Shown here piece after piece: positions 20,231 to 30,150 of a DNA stretch of 64,000 nt (position 1 is its first letter; each line of letters begins with the position of its first letter). This stretch comes from Artemisia argyi. Its lineage: Eukaryota; Streptophyta; Magnoliopsida; Asterales; Asteraceae. The notes beneath the pieces were generated by a model. The model saw only the letters and a list, made by a program, of their open reading frames with translations, had not been told where the DNA came from and searched no databases. The stretch spans positions 169,387,833 to 169,451,832 of the forward strand of contig CM060681.1 of the NCBI GenBank assembly GCA_030686995.1, in the 5' to 3' direction. A program made the translations under genes and the position numbers.

Positions 20231-21664
20231 TTATTTAACGGAAATAGGGGAGGCTTTCCCTACACTTAGGATTAAGTGCGGGTAAAAGTAGCGATACACA
20301 CCCTTAGGGTAGAAATATGCTTCGTGAGGTAAGAGTGGTGGATGAATTATATGCTCAAAGGAGTGCGCTCCTATCATCATAACCTTACCAAATTCAATCG
20401 GGTTAATGGGTGGATTAAGATTTCCTCCTAGAAAGGGATCATTTTCTATCAACTTCAAGAGACTACTAGTTGGGAATCCATCTTGACCTAATAAACCCGG
20501 TTTAAACCCATAATGTTTCTTGTGATCAGTCATAAATAGGTGATGTAAGCATGTAAGGTCATTTTCCACTCCTATATTGGCTTCCTCTCTACAAGGCTTA
20601 GAGTCCACTACCTTTATCCTAAGACTACCCGGACTATATGGTTTGATGGGTGGATCGGAACCTAATTTAATTCCTAAATTTTCATCCAAGGATGGAAGAT
20701 TAGGTAACGGTTTTGGTTGAGGCTCCGGTTCATCAAAACTAGGAACTTCCCTAGAACTAAGAGTAAGGTTATCATTATAAATATTCAAACCTATATCCTC
20801 TAGTTATGTTTGGTTCAAATGTTCTACCTCTACTGGGGTTCCTATAGTCTCTTCTACTTTTTCCGGGTAAGTCAAGGGAGGTGTGTGTGCCTCAAGTGAT
20901 GATGGGAGTTTTGGGGTACTTTGTAGGTTTGTGTTATTTACCTCATCCTTCCTTGTGTCAAGATCACCTATATCCTCAACATGTGTTTCATTATTATCTA
21001 ACCCTAACATTTTCCCAAGTATCTCACGTACTTCTTTAGGCATCTCAACTTCTATGTCCGAATCATATGGATCATCCTTAATATTCTGACTGCTATATAC
21101 AAATTGCCCAAGAGATTCATCATATGTTTCTTGAGATTCATCATCATCGATCATAGGACCTAGGTCTTTTTGATCAATGTGATCATGTTCGGCTAAATCC
21201 TCCATCACATCAAGGTCACCTATGTGTTCAGCTGGTACTATGGCGTTACATGACAACCACTTAGGTATCTCAACACTAATATATTCATCCCCAAACAAAC
21301 TTGTTTCATGATCCTGGAAATTTATATTCAATTGACTTGTACTAACGTTTGTTGGGTTGTCTACCCTATAATAATATTGGGCACAATCTTCTATGGTATC
21401 CCATGCTTCTTCAGCACTTAATTCCCTAAAGTCCCCATTGGCAAAATCCTCAATGCTCATTTGGTCATATTGGCCAACACGATAGTAGAAGGTTCGGGTT
21501 AGGAATGTTAAAGCGAAACTATGATGAGGGAATTTTCAGAGTAAATTTCTAAAACGAGTCCATGCATCATATATGGGTTCATCTCGATATTGTTTGAAAT
21601 TCGAGATGTCAATAGGGTAGAATGGCCTTTGTGATTGGTGGTATGGTGGATTCGCGTACTCCAT
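20231..21664 (-). pseudogene. L2 LARD protein with an Athila-type gag start, two stops
   Basis: The frame starts at ATG 21664 (MEYANPP) and is broken by TGA at 21538-21536 and TAA at 20806-20804, with no frameshift. Before and after the first stop are features of Athila/Ty3 gag: DEPIYDAWTRFRNLL and, further on, LSAEEAWDTIEDCAQ, with an aromatic FYYRVGQYD between them. The acidic middle and the last 110 residues match L1 and L3. This copy therefore keeps a retrotransposon gag N-terminus that L1 and L3 have replaced with other sequence. Both stops may be single substitutions. Confidence 0.75.
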
Positions 21665-21818
21665 AATGGTGAACGGAAGAGTCAATGGAAATTACGAACA
21701 AAAACACAAAGAAATAAGATAGACTAAAGAGGACCTAAAAATAAAAATAAAATCTTACTAGAACGGAATCTAGCAAGTAGACCTAATAAAAAGAGATTCT
21801 AACCTAGACAATAACTAT

Positions 21819-21837
21819 TCCCCAGGCTGCGGCGCCA
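21819..21837 (-). other. L2 primer binding site (tRNA-Asp type)
   Basis: On the minus strand TGGCGCCGCAGCCTGGGGA follows the 5' LTR end by 6 bases, matching the L1 and L3 sites. Confidence 0.75.
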
Positions 21838-21843
21838 AAAACT

Positions 21844-23249
21844 TGATATGTGGGAATCGCACCAGGCTTTACCTCTCAAGGGATCTTGAGAAGCTTACAA
21901 CCCCCACCAGGCAGTGTACCTGATCGTTGTAGTATAGTATAGTGACAAGTACCGGGGGATTGATCGTTCAGCTAGGAATAGTGTCGCTAGGATTAGAAAA
22001 CCTAAATACTAGTTCTAAAGGTGAGGGATAATTATTTTTTTTATTTTTATGTTTTTTTTAGAAAGCAAGTAAAAATCTCGGGTTTGAAGGATTTGGGCGG
22101 AATTAGTTGCTAGTCAACTAACCCAATACTAAAAATGCAATCAAAATAAAATACTAAAAATGAAAATAAACTAAATTAACTAAAGTTGTGAGCAATAAGT
22201 GGAGAAAATGTGTTTACTTAGATTTCACTACTCCCTAGACATCTTTTACACGTTAATTACTTGTTATAGTTGCATGGATGACGGATTGTATTCCTTAATA
22301 TCATTCATGGGGTGGCGCACTTAACTCCCCAATCCTATGAGCTCTTATCTCCTTCTATGCCATGCCCAGCACAACCATAGGGATTATAAACAGTGGCTCA
22401 TGCATTAAATACAACCAATAAAGACCTAGTGCACATCGGTTCATGTTTCCTAAGACGTTCAAGCATGTTACCATTTGGAGATCTGCCAGTTTTCTTAAGC
22501 CTAACATCAAATTCATTCATCCAAAACAATTATAAACAAGTAATCAACATATAAGTAACATCTAGGTTTCATTAGATCCAAGCAAACACAAGATAGATCT
22601 AGCCTAGCATGATGGAATTAAGACAAGAACAAGATATAGACAACCAACACATCGACATATTGATTAAATTAAAAGAATACTTATCTCAATTACACATGAA
22701 AGGTATCAAGGGCTTAGAACCCTTGAAAAACCTGTAAAATTCGCACCAAGTTCGTACTTAGGGTTTCTCCCAAAACTTCTCTCTTTTAATGTGAAAATTA
22801 GAAAACTATCTATAGGAAATAGGGTCTGACAGCGTCAAGACAAATCTTGTGACGCCGTCACCTCGCCGCCAAAATAATTCTCGGACTGCCTTGATCTACT
22901 TTTGACGCCGTCATGTGTTAGCGTTTTCTAGGCCGTCATGAATTTTACTCTTGACGCCCTACTTTGTGATGCCTTCAAATCAGTTCTGGATCGTCATGGA
23001 AATTACTCTTGACGCCGTCAGAAATTCCTTCTTGACACCGTCACCTACTGTTCCCAGCAAGGAAAATTAAGACTTTGGCGTTTTCTTCACTTTTATGCTC
23101 CAAAAACGTCTGAATTTCTTCCTTTTCCAGATTTCTCTCCCAAAGTACCTAAAATCACAAAAGGAACGATTTAGGGCAATATTTGATCAAATAAATTCAA
23201 TTCCGGGCTTAAATGACCCCCTAAAAGTGGTTCATTTTTCGCCTCATCA
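21844..23249 (-). repeat. L2 5' LTR, 1406 bp
   Basis: It pairs with 16343-17747. The palindrome array is at 22827-23043 and has three to four copies damaged by C/T or G/A changes. The TATA position reads CTATCTATAG (22807-22816), so the promoter of this 5' LTR is altered relative to the 3' LTR. Confidence 0.9.
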
Positions 23250-25043
23250 GAAGGCTTTTCCTCAGATTCTAATGAAGACCTTGATTTCATAAATTTGGAA
23301 GATAATCTTGAAGTTTCATCAACTCTTACACTAAGAATTCATAAAGATCATCCTGTCAGTAAAATTGTTAGACCTTCTACTTCAGGAGTGCTCACAAGAA
23401 CTAAGGCTAAGAATCTTTCTCATCAACATACTTCTTTACTTAGCTTTATTTACAAGCAGAACAGGGTGAATTACAAGGATCAGCAGTTGTGCTTATTTGC
23501 TTGCTTTCTGTCTCAAGAAGAACCTAAGACAGTAGCACAAGCATTAGCCAAGGTGAGTGGGGTTGAAGCTATGCAAGAAGAACTATTACAATTCAGACTT
23601 CAAGAAGTATGGGTATTATGTGATTTACCTAATGGCAAGAGACTTATTAGAACAAAATGGGTCTTCAGAGTTAAAAGAGATGAAAGAGGGAATGTCATCA
23701 AGAATAAAGCAAGGTTAGTGGCTCAAGGTTATAGACAAGAAGAAGGAGTAGACTATGATGAAGTATTTGCTCCTGTGGCAAGGATTGAAGCCATAAGGCT
23801 GTTTTTGGCTTTTGCATCATATATGGGCTTTCCTGTATATCAGATGGATGTTAAAAGGGCTTTTCTATATGGCACTATCACAGAGGAAGTTTATGTTAAA
23901 AAACCTCTTGATTTTGAAGATATTGCACATCCAAACAAAGTCTACAAGGTTATTAAGGCTCTGTATGGCCTTCATCAAGCCCCTAGAGAATGGTATGAAA
24001 GACTCTCCACTTTTCTATTGCAACATGGTTACAGGAGAGGTGCTATTGATAAGACCTTGTTTATCAAAAAAGATAAAAAGGCTATCATGCTTGTTCAAGT
24101 GTATGTGGATGATATTATTTTTTGAGCTACAAAGCAGTCAATGGTGAAGGAATTTGAAGAACTTATGCGAAAAGAGTTTCAAATGAGTTCTATGGGTGAA
24201 CTAACATTCTTTTTGGGGCTTCGAGTTCAACAATCAAGTAATGGAATTTTCATAAGTCAAGATAAGTATGTTACGGACATTCTTAATAGATTCAACTTCA
24301 CCACTATCAAGCCAGCATCCACACCTATTGATGCTAACAAACCTTTGGGAAAAGATGAAGATGGAGAAGATATTGATGTTAAACTCTACAGATCTATGAT
24401 TGGATGTCTAATGTACTTAACTGCATCTAGACCTGATATTACTTTTGCTGTGTGTTTATGTGCAAGACATCAGGTCAAACCCAAGGTTTCACATCTGAAT
24501 GCTGTCAAGAGAATTTTTAGGTACCTTAGGCAACAACCTAAGCTAGGATTATGGTATCCTAGGGAGTCTCCTTTCCATCTAGAAGCTTTTTCAGATAGTG
24601 ATTATGCTAGTGATAACTATGACAGAAGATCAACAACTGGAGGATGCCAATATCTTGGAAGTAGATTAGTTTCATGGCAATGCAAAAAGCAAACAATTGC
24701 AGCAACATCTTCCACAGTAGCAGAATATGTGGCTACTGCAAGTTGTTGTGCACAAGTACTTTGGTTGCAAAATTAGCTCTTGGACTATGGATTCAACTTT
24801 AAAAACACTCCTATCAATATTGATAATGATAGTACAATTTGTATTGTTAAGAATCCTGTCTATCACTCCAAGACAAAGCATATTCAGATTAGGCATCACT
24901 TCATCAGAGATTGTTATGAGCACAGGCTCATAAATGTGGTTAAAGTTCATACAGATGATAATGTAGTAGATTTACTCATAAAAGGCTTTGATGTTACAAG
25001 ATTTACTTTTTTAGTAGTGAGTATTGGAATGATAAATAATTAA
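23250..25043 (+). pseudogene. C1 pol: reverse transcriptase and RNase H (broken)
   Basis: The reading frame resumes after L2 with acidic linker, then the Copia RT (TKWVFRVKRDERG, ARLVAQGYRQEEG, VYQMDVKRAFLYG, and the catalytic YVDDIIF near 24105). RNase H follows (FSDSDYASD, RRSTTGG, AEYVATAS, HTDDNVVDLL) and the frame ends SIGMINN at 25043. Two in-frame stops interrupt it: TGA at 24123-24125 directly after YVDDIIF and TAG at 24774-24776 after LWLQN. The RT catalytic aspartates and most RNase H acids are still present. Codon-level breaks suggest an old silent copy. Confidence 0.88.
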
Positions 25044-25240
25044 GCTACTTTTGAGGGGAGGCATTAGTAGCTAATCATTTTTCGAGGGGAGGCTACGTAT
25101 ATCATTCAATAGAAAAGCTATTTTATTCATTCTCATTCAAGTAGTTACATTCAGCATTCAAGATACACAGACACATTCAACCCAGAGATACATCATCAAA
25201 ACAACCTACACAACCCTAACCAACCTACATCCTACATAAC
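25044..25240. other. C1 spacer with two PPT-like repeats
   Basis: Two purine tracts with a GAGGGGAGGC core lie about 30 bp apart (near 25050-25064 and 25081-25093). They look like internal polypurine tracts, a feature reported for Sireviruses downstream of pol. On the minus strand AATAAA (25127-25122) lies about 115 bp past the stop of the antisense ORF. Confidence 0.5.
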
Positions 25241-25621
25241 CTACTCCATAGGCCTTTTTCCTTTTCCCTGATAGTTGTGTTTTGCCTTCTGGGCAATCTT
25301 TCTCATGTCATCAAAAGATGATTGCTTTCTTGGGCAAGCCAGGCCAAGCACTTGCTTTGGAGGTCTTTCTGGTCTTGCAGGCTTCCTTTGAGCAGGCCAC
25401 TTCATGTTCTTAAAGGCGGATTCAAGAGCTTGTGGCAATTCACTGGATAGAGATGGAGCAGGAGCAGGAACTGAGATCTTTTTGTTAGGTTTTAGGTTGG
25501 TTGAGTTTAATGCACTAGGAGGAAAGTAAGCACTCCATCCAGAATAAGAATTAGAGTAGTAGCTAATCTCTGAATCATAGGAGTCATCGGATGAGATGTA
25601 TATTAATGGGAAGTGGCTCAT
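25241..25621 (-). CDS. C1 antisense ORF, 126 residues, unknown
   Basis: This intact ATG-initiated ORF runs opposite to C1 between RNase H and the envelope-like ORF. It overlaps no other coding sequence, so it is not a shadow. The protein starts with an acidic Ser/Tyr-rich stretch (ISSDDSYDSEISYYS), has a Pro/Ala-rich centre and ends basic (KPARPERPPKQ, KIAQKAKHNYQGKGKRP). The start sits in CACC-ATG-AGC context after AAACCCTAG. A weak TATA-like GATAAAAAG lies about 75 bp upstream and AATAAA about 115 bp beyond the stop, so it looks like a small complete transcription unit. I do not recognise the protein. Antisense ORFs are known in Tat-type elements. No experimental support. Confidence 0.5.
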   Translation of the reverse strand: MSHFPLIYISSDDSYDSEISYYSNSYSGWSAYFPPSALNSTNLKPNKKISVPAPAPSLSSELPQALESAFKNMKWPAQRKPARPERPPKQVLGLACPRKQSSFDDMRKIAQKAKHNYQGKGKRPME

Positions 25622-26219
25622 GGTGATGCTAGGGTTTTTGTGATGATAGTACCAAGTTTTGATGAAGTGTAGTGTTATTCCAACTTCTTTTTATCGGCAA
25701 GTAAATCTCATGGGTTATTAATTATGATTATTAACTTCTACTTGCTTTGGTAGCTTTGAGGAGTAAATATGGAAAGTATTAATTGTCTCGGGGTGACTTT
25801 CAGAAGATATTTTGGTCAAACAGTCAACATGGTTAGATATTTTGGTGGAAATTACTTTTCCAAAGTAATGCTTCGTTAAAGGAAAAAGGTACTGCTCCAT
25901 ATTACATGGAAAGTACTACTTGGTGTTTTATATGAAGTACTGACATGTCATAATACTGTTCCAACGGTCAGAAATATGGGGTAACAAACATTTCGAATGA
26001 TATGGGGAAGATAAATTCCAAAAATAACGGTAAAATCATTTATTAACCGTGATTTTTTGTATATTATCCTTTTTTGAGCATATCTTTTTCATCTTTATAA
26101 ACCCTCATTCTTATTCATCCATCAATCATAAACAAATTCATCCTCGATAACCATCTTCTTTCATTCTTCTTTTCACAACACTTACAATAGCAAACCGTCC
26201 CACCATTAGCAAACACAAT
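25622..26219. promoter_or_regulatory. C1 intergenic region between divergent ORFs
   Basis: These 598 bp separate the antisense ORF (leftward) from the envelope-like ORF (rightward). The right side has a clear TATAAA at 26096-26101, 119 bp before the ATG at 26220, followed by a C/A/T-rich leader without ATG. The left side has a weaker TATA-like site near 25688-25697. Between them are GGTCAAACAGTCAACA (W-box-like) and several AGTACT or GTACTG words. No gene is visible. Confidence 0.45.
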
Positions 26220-28084
26220 ATGATTGCTAACTTGGAGAAGACACAAAAGAATCTTGATTTTCATGGAATCATTGACTTTCTCATTGGCTCATCAATAAAC
26301 TATTCACTTTTAGTCAATCCAGAAATCATTGGTCCTTGGATACAAGAATTTTGGGCCACTGCTAGGTCTGACTTGGAGGAAGCAGATGATGTTATTCATG
26401 CCACAGTTGTAGGGAGGGCTATTCGTATTACTAAAGCAACAATCAGGGAGCACTTATTGTTTAATGAAGAAGGTGTTGTTTTGTTTGACAAGAAAGTTGT
26501 TTGGGATGCACTTACGGAGATTGGCTATGAAGGTACTTTAAACAAGCTTACTTTTCAGAAAGCACTGGTAAGTCCTCATTGGAAATATCTTATCCATGTT
26601 TTGCTTCATTGTCTAAGTCCCAAAAGTACTGCTTGGGATCAATTTGGACATGCCATAGCATCTGCCTAGTTGGTTTAGCTACCAATCAGCCATTTAATTT
26701 TTCTTATATGATTCTTGATGGTATGATTACACATATCAAAGCTGGTTCACCATTTTTTATATACCCTAGATTTATTCAGCTTTTCTTAGCCAAACCACTT
26801 GAGGGTATACCAAAACCTCAAGATTATATACCTACTGTTGTGCTTCCACATAAGGTGTTTACTTTTATGTCTAACAAGAGTGTTAAGTTTTCTGGGCACA
26901 ATACACCTTTGAATGCTTATATATTGGAAGTAGCACAAGCTGTTAGGGATGAAGCAGCTGAAGGTAGTGGTTCTGAACATACTGATCAATCTGAACACTC
27001 TGAGCATTCTGCATCAGCACATACTCCAACACCACCTCTTGCCTCACCTCAGCATGTTGATTCAAGTGAAAGAACTGCTTCAGTACCTGTTTCAAAGGAA
27101 AAGACTATTTCCAAAGAAAGTACTTCTCAACATACTGTTTTACAGGATAGTACTTCTCTGCAAGGTACTGCTTCAGAGCATGATGAGACACTATCACCAA
27201 CTCCTAATGATTTTACTCCCACAGATGGGTTACAAACAAATGGAGGAGATGAAGGAGTTGAGGGAGTTAAAAAACAGCTGGACAATTATGAATTAACTAG
27301 GGAATATAGAAGGCTGAAGAAAGTGGTTCATGCTCAAGATGAACAAATCAAGCAGTTGAAAAGAAAGTTCAAGAGATTGAAAAGGTTTGTTTGGCCACTT
27401 GTTCAAAATTTCTGGCTTTATGTGAAGGAACAGACGAAATCCAAAAAGCAGAAGTCCAAGAAGGTCTCTAAATCTAAGAAGAGTAAGAAGAAGTCATCAT
27501 CATTTAAATTGGGGAGGAATCAGAATGATAATCTGAATGAAGATGATGATGTGTTTCAAAATCCATCAGAAGATGCTCATCTATGGCATTATCCAGAAGT
27601 ACCTTTGAACTTTGTTCAAGAGAAACAGACTGATGAAGCTGAAAGAATTGTTGAAGAAGAGAACATTGTTGTTGAGCAAGATACTGGAGTTCAAGGTGAC
27701 AACATTCAAAATAATGCTGCTCAAAGTACTGATCCTTAAAGTACTGGTGTGCAAAGTACTTTGGATCAAGGCAATCAAGGTACCACTGCAATGAATATTG
27801 ATGAAGCTAGACCTTCTACAGCTGGACCTTCTACAAGTATATTTGATGATGAAGCTGGTCCTTCTAATCCAATTCAGCAAGAAGAAATATTGAAGCATAC
27901 AGCTAGTGATGATGAGACTATAGCTCAGATAATGCTTAATTTGACAAGACCAAGAGGTATAAGTATTTCTGAACCAGCACAACAAGTCTCAGAATCTTTT
28001 TCTGAATCTGAAGAATTAGATCCTAAAGACAAAGGAAAAGGGATCATGAAGGTAACCAACAAGAAGAAGAAGAAGTTCACTCTT
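26220..28084 (+). pseudogene. C1 envelope-like ORF, N-terminal part (split by C2)
   Basis: The ORF starts at ATG 26220. The first 150 residues resemble the conserved start of the third ORF of Asteraceae Sirevirus-like Copias, sometimes labelled synaptobrevin/longin-like (FHGIIDFL, IGPWIQEFWATA, KLTFQKALVSPHWKYLIHVLLHCLSPKSTAWDQF). A frameshift near 26655 moves it to another frame (VGLATNQPFNFSYMILDGM, FIYPRFIQLFL). A Ser/Thr/His-rich part, a coiled-coil-like stretch and a Lys-rich patch (KSKKQKSKKVSKSKKSKKK) follow. A TAA sits at 27737-27739. No signal peptide or clear membrane span is seen, so 'envelope' is only a positional name. C2 cuts it at 28084 (TSD CTCTT, 28080-28084). Confidence 0.75.
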
Positions 28085-28575
28085 TGTTGAACCTTAAGAC
28101 CTTGATAGATCTTTGAGCACTCGTGGATCGTTAGTTATGTTCATGTAATCACTAACACACTAAAAGATAATCTCTGTAACTTGTATTTTAAAGCGGAAAC
28201 AAACACAAGTTTTAACAACTAAATACTAAGAACAATTGATCCTCTATGGATCTTTTTAATAACAATGAAAGTGTTTTCTAAAAACCGTGTCCTCAATACA
28301 TAATCATGTGTTCCTTTTATACACAAGGAACCCTAAACCGTTTCACAAGAAAGGTATATTCTAAAACTTCTAAAATATATGCATTATCACTTCCTAAATA
28401 AACTCATGCATATCCTAACTATATTACATAAAATACGGAATAACTATATCCGCAGAAACTAATAATACTGAAACTAGACTTCAGCAGATACACTGCTTCA
28501 GCAGGAATCAACTCTTCAGCAGTATCCTTCAGCAGTAATCGTCAGCAGAATTCTAACTTAACAGAATTCCCAACA
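28085..28575 (-). repeat. C2 3' LTR, 491 bp
   Basis: The plus strand starts TGTTGAACC and ends CCCAACA, 5'-TG...CA-3' with short inverted ends. A TATAAAAGG TATA box lies on the minus strand at 28321-28313. Near the right end TTCAGCAG-type words recur five times. It is nearly identical to 59257-59747. Confidence 0.93.
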
Positions 28576-29400
28576 ATCCTCCTCTAATCTTGAATTTGAC
28601 TTGGTTAAGTTCAAGATTCTTGATAGATCTTTAAAATGACAAACCAAGAGGATTGAAGTCGAACATCAGCAGCAAAGAATCATCATCAGCAGGATCTCTA
28701 TGATCAGCACATACTTGAAAACTCCATTCTTTGCAGCAACAAATGACCAAATGTACATCAAAACAAATGAGTTTCATACTATTCTCATCACATCCAGGTG
28801 TGTTAACTCCTGTGAGAGGTGAATCATTGAAAATAATGGATTTGATGTCTCTTTACCAATAGCCATCACTACTAGAGTAGCCAAATGTTTCAGTTCGAAA
28901 ACTATGGTACACTGATGACCATATGATTTTTAGCAAATCATCAGCTTTAAACGGATTTGAGTTATCTTTACCTGTAGCCGTTTGCTCAGGACTAGTCAAT
29001 TATTTGGTTGATTGAATCACCTTGGTCAATTGAATACCAAATATGGTTTCCACTGCCTTTACCATAAGCCATATACATGTGGGCTAGCCAATTATTGGGA
29101 ATCCATAAAGGAAAAATCCATGGTCAATTGACAACCATTCAACTCTCAGCTGTTAAGCATGGGTGACTTGAGTACCCAATAGTTTTTAGCAAACTATTAC
29201 AGCTATCAACAGATTTGATGTGTCTTTACCAAAGCTGTACCCTTTGGACTAGCCAACTTTTTGATAGAATAGTCAACATCAGGTAAGTTGATAACCAGAG
29301 AAGGTGTGGAAATAATCAACACCAAACCTGCATACAACATACACAATACTATACAAATCTGTTAGTTTTTTTTATTAAATAAATATATAACAAAATACAA
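28576..29400 (-). repeat. C2 3' non-coding region with stem-loop-like modules
   Basis: No gene is visible. AGAGGAGGAT (28586-28577, minus strand) next to the 3' LTR is the likely polypurine tract. Four degenerate copies of a module lie near 28840-28895, 28940-29002, 29036-29098 and 29205-29262. Each has GGCTAG or ACTAG, then GGTAAAG, then TCAAATC-type sequence. Two matching copies occur in M1 (1-175). Confidence 0.6.
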
Positions 29401-30150
29401 TCAAATAGAAGTAGCTCTGGAAGTCCTGATTCTGAGTTTGAACACTTTAATTAGAGATTCAGCAAACAACCTAGCATTCCCAGCTGGATCAGGAGGAATC
29501 TCCAACTTGTGTTGAAGCATTTTCTCCATAAGAGACACTGTCAGAGGATACCTTTTCCCAAGAACCATGAGAAGCCTGAGTCCAGATGTAGTTTCCAACA
29601 CATGAACATAGGGCATAGGGTAAAACTTCCAACTCTGAACTTTCCATCTCTGATTGTTTTTCCACGCATCATATCCAGCACCAGTGGGAGTAGAAGAATC
29701 CAGAAGCACTCTGAGATCACCCAATAAATACAATCCAGACCCTGTAGGAGTATGAGTTGCATAATATTTGTGAACCAAATCATTTAGAGTGAGCAAGTCC
29801 TGATGATCCACAAGATGTAGTATTTCTTGTAGAAAAGTGAATGATAGAGAAGTTTTATCAAGCCTATAAATGGTATTAATCTTACCATTTTTAGATAATT
29901 CCCAGTGAAACAAAACAGCCTATAAATGGTATTAATCTGACCATTTTTAGATAATTCCCAGTGAACCAAAACATCTCTAATACCCTCTGGCCAATCATCA
30001 GGGGATCCTTCTTTGATAAATGAAGCATCAGGAGCATTCACATCTACTAGTCTTTGTGCTGAATGTGAAGTTCTCACTCTGGCCATTCTCTTAGCCCTTC
30101 TTCTAGGAACATAAATTGCATCATGAGGTAAAGAAGGTTCCTCATGAGAT
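29401..30150 (-). pseudogene. C2 envelope-like ORF, C-terminal fragment
   Basis: The minus-strand frame runs from the junction at 30150 (DAIYVPRRRAKRMARVR) through LVHWELSKNG to a conserved tail (YLLGDLRVLL, YPLTVSLMEKMLQHKLEI), a C-terminal pattern I associate with Sirevirus-like third ORFs. A 56-bp tandem duplication (29861-29916 and 29917-29972) shifts the frame. The N-terminal part is missing, replaced by the inverted gag-pol arm. Function unknown. Confidence 0.65.
29861..29972 (-). repeat. 56-bp tandem duplication in C2
   Basis: Two adjacent copies beginning AGCCTATAAATGG, period 56 bp, with a few mismatches. 56 is not a multiple of three, so the duplication breaks the reading frame. 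Confidence 0.85.

Larger units (their letters stand above)
16343..23249 (-). mobile_element. L2: non-autonomous Athila-related LARD
   Basis: This is a complete copy on the minus strand. The 5' LTR is 21844-23249, the primer site lies next to it, the broken ORF is 21664-20231, the interior is non-coding and the 3' LTR is 16343-17747. The target-site duplication GAAGG is perfect (16338-16342 and 23250-23254). The LTRs differ at roughly 25 of 1405 positions by eye, so it is older than L1 and L3. It splits the C1 integrase-RT linker. Confidence 0.92.

Noticed and set aside
24672..24950. Minus-strand ORFs over C1 RNase H
   Set aside because: Shadows of the RNase H frame.
27504..27985. Minus-strand ORFs across the envelope-like region
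   Set aside because: Opposite-strand shadows of a low-complexity coding frame.
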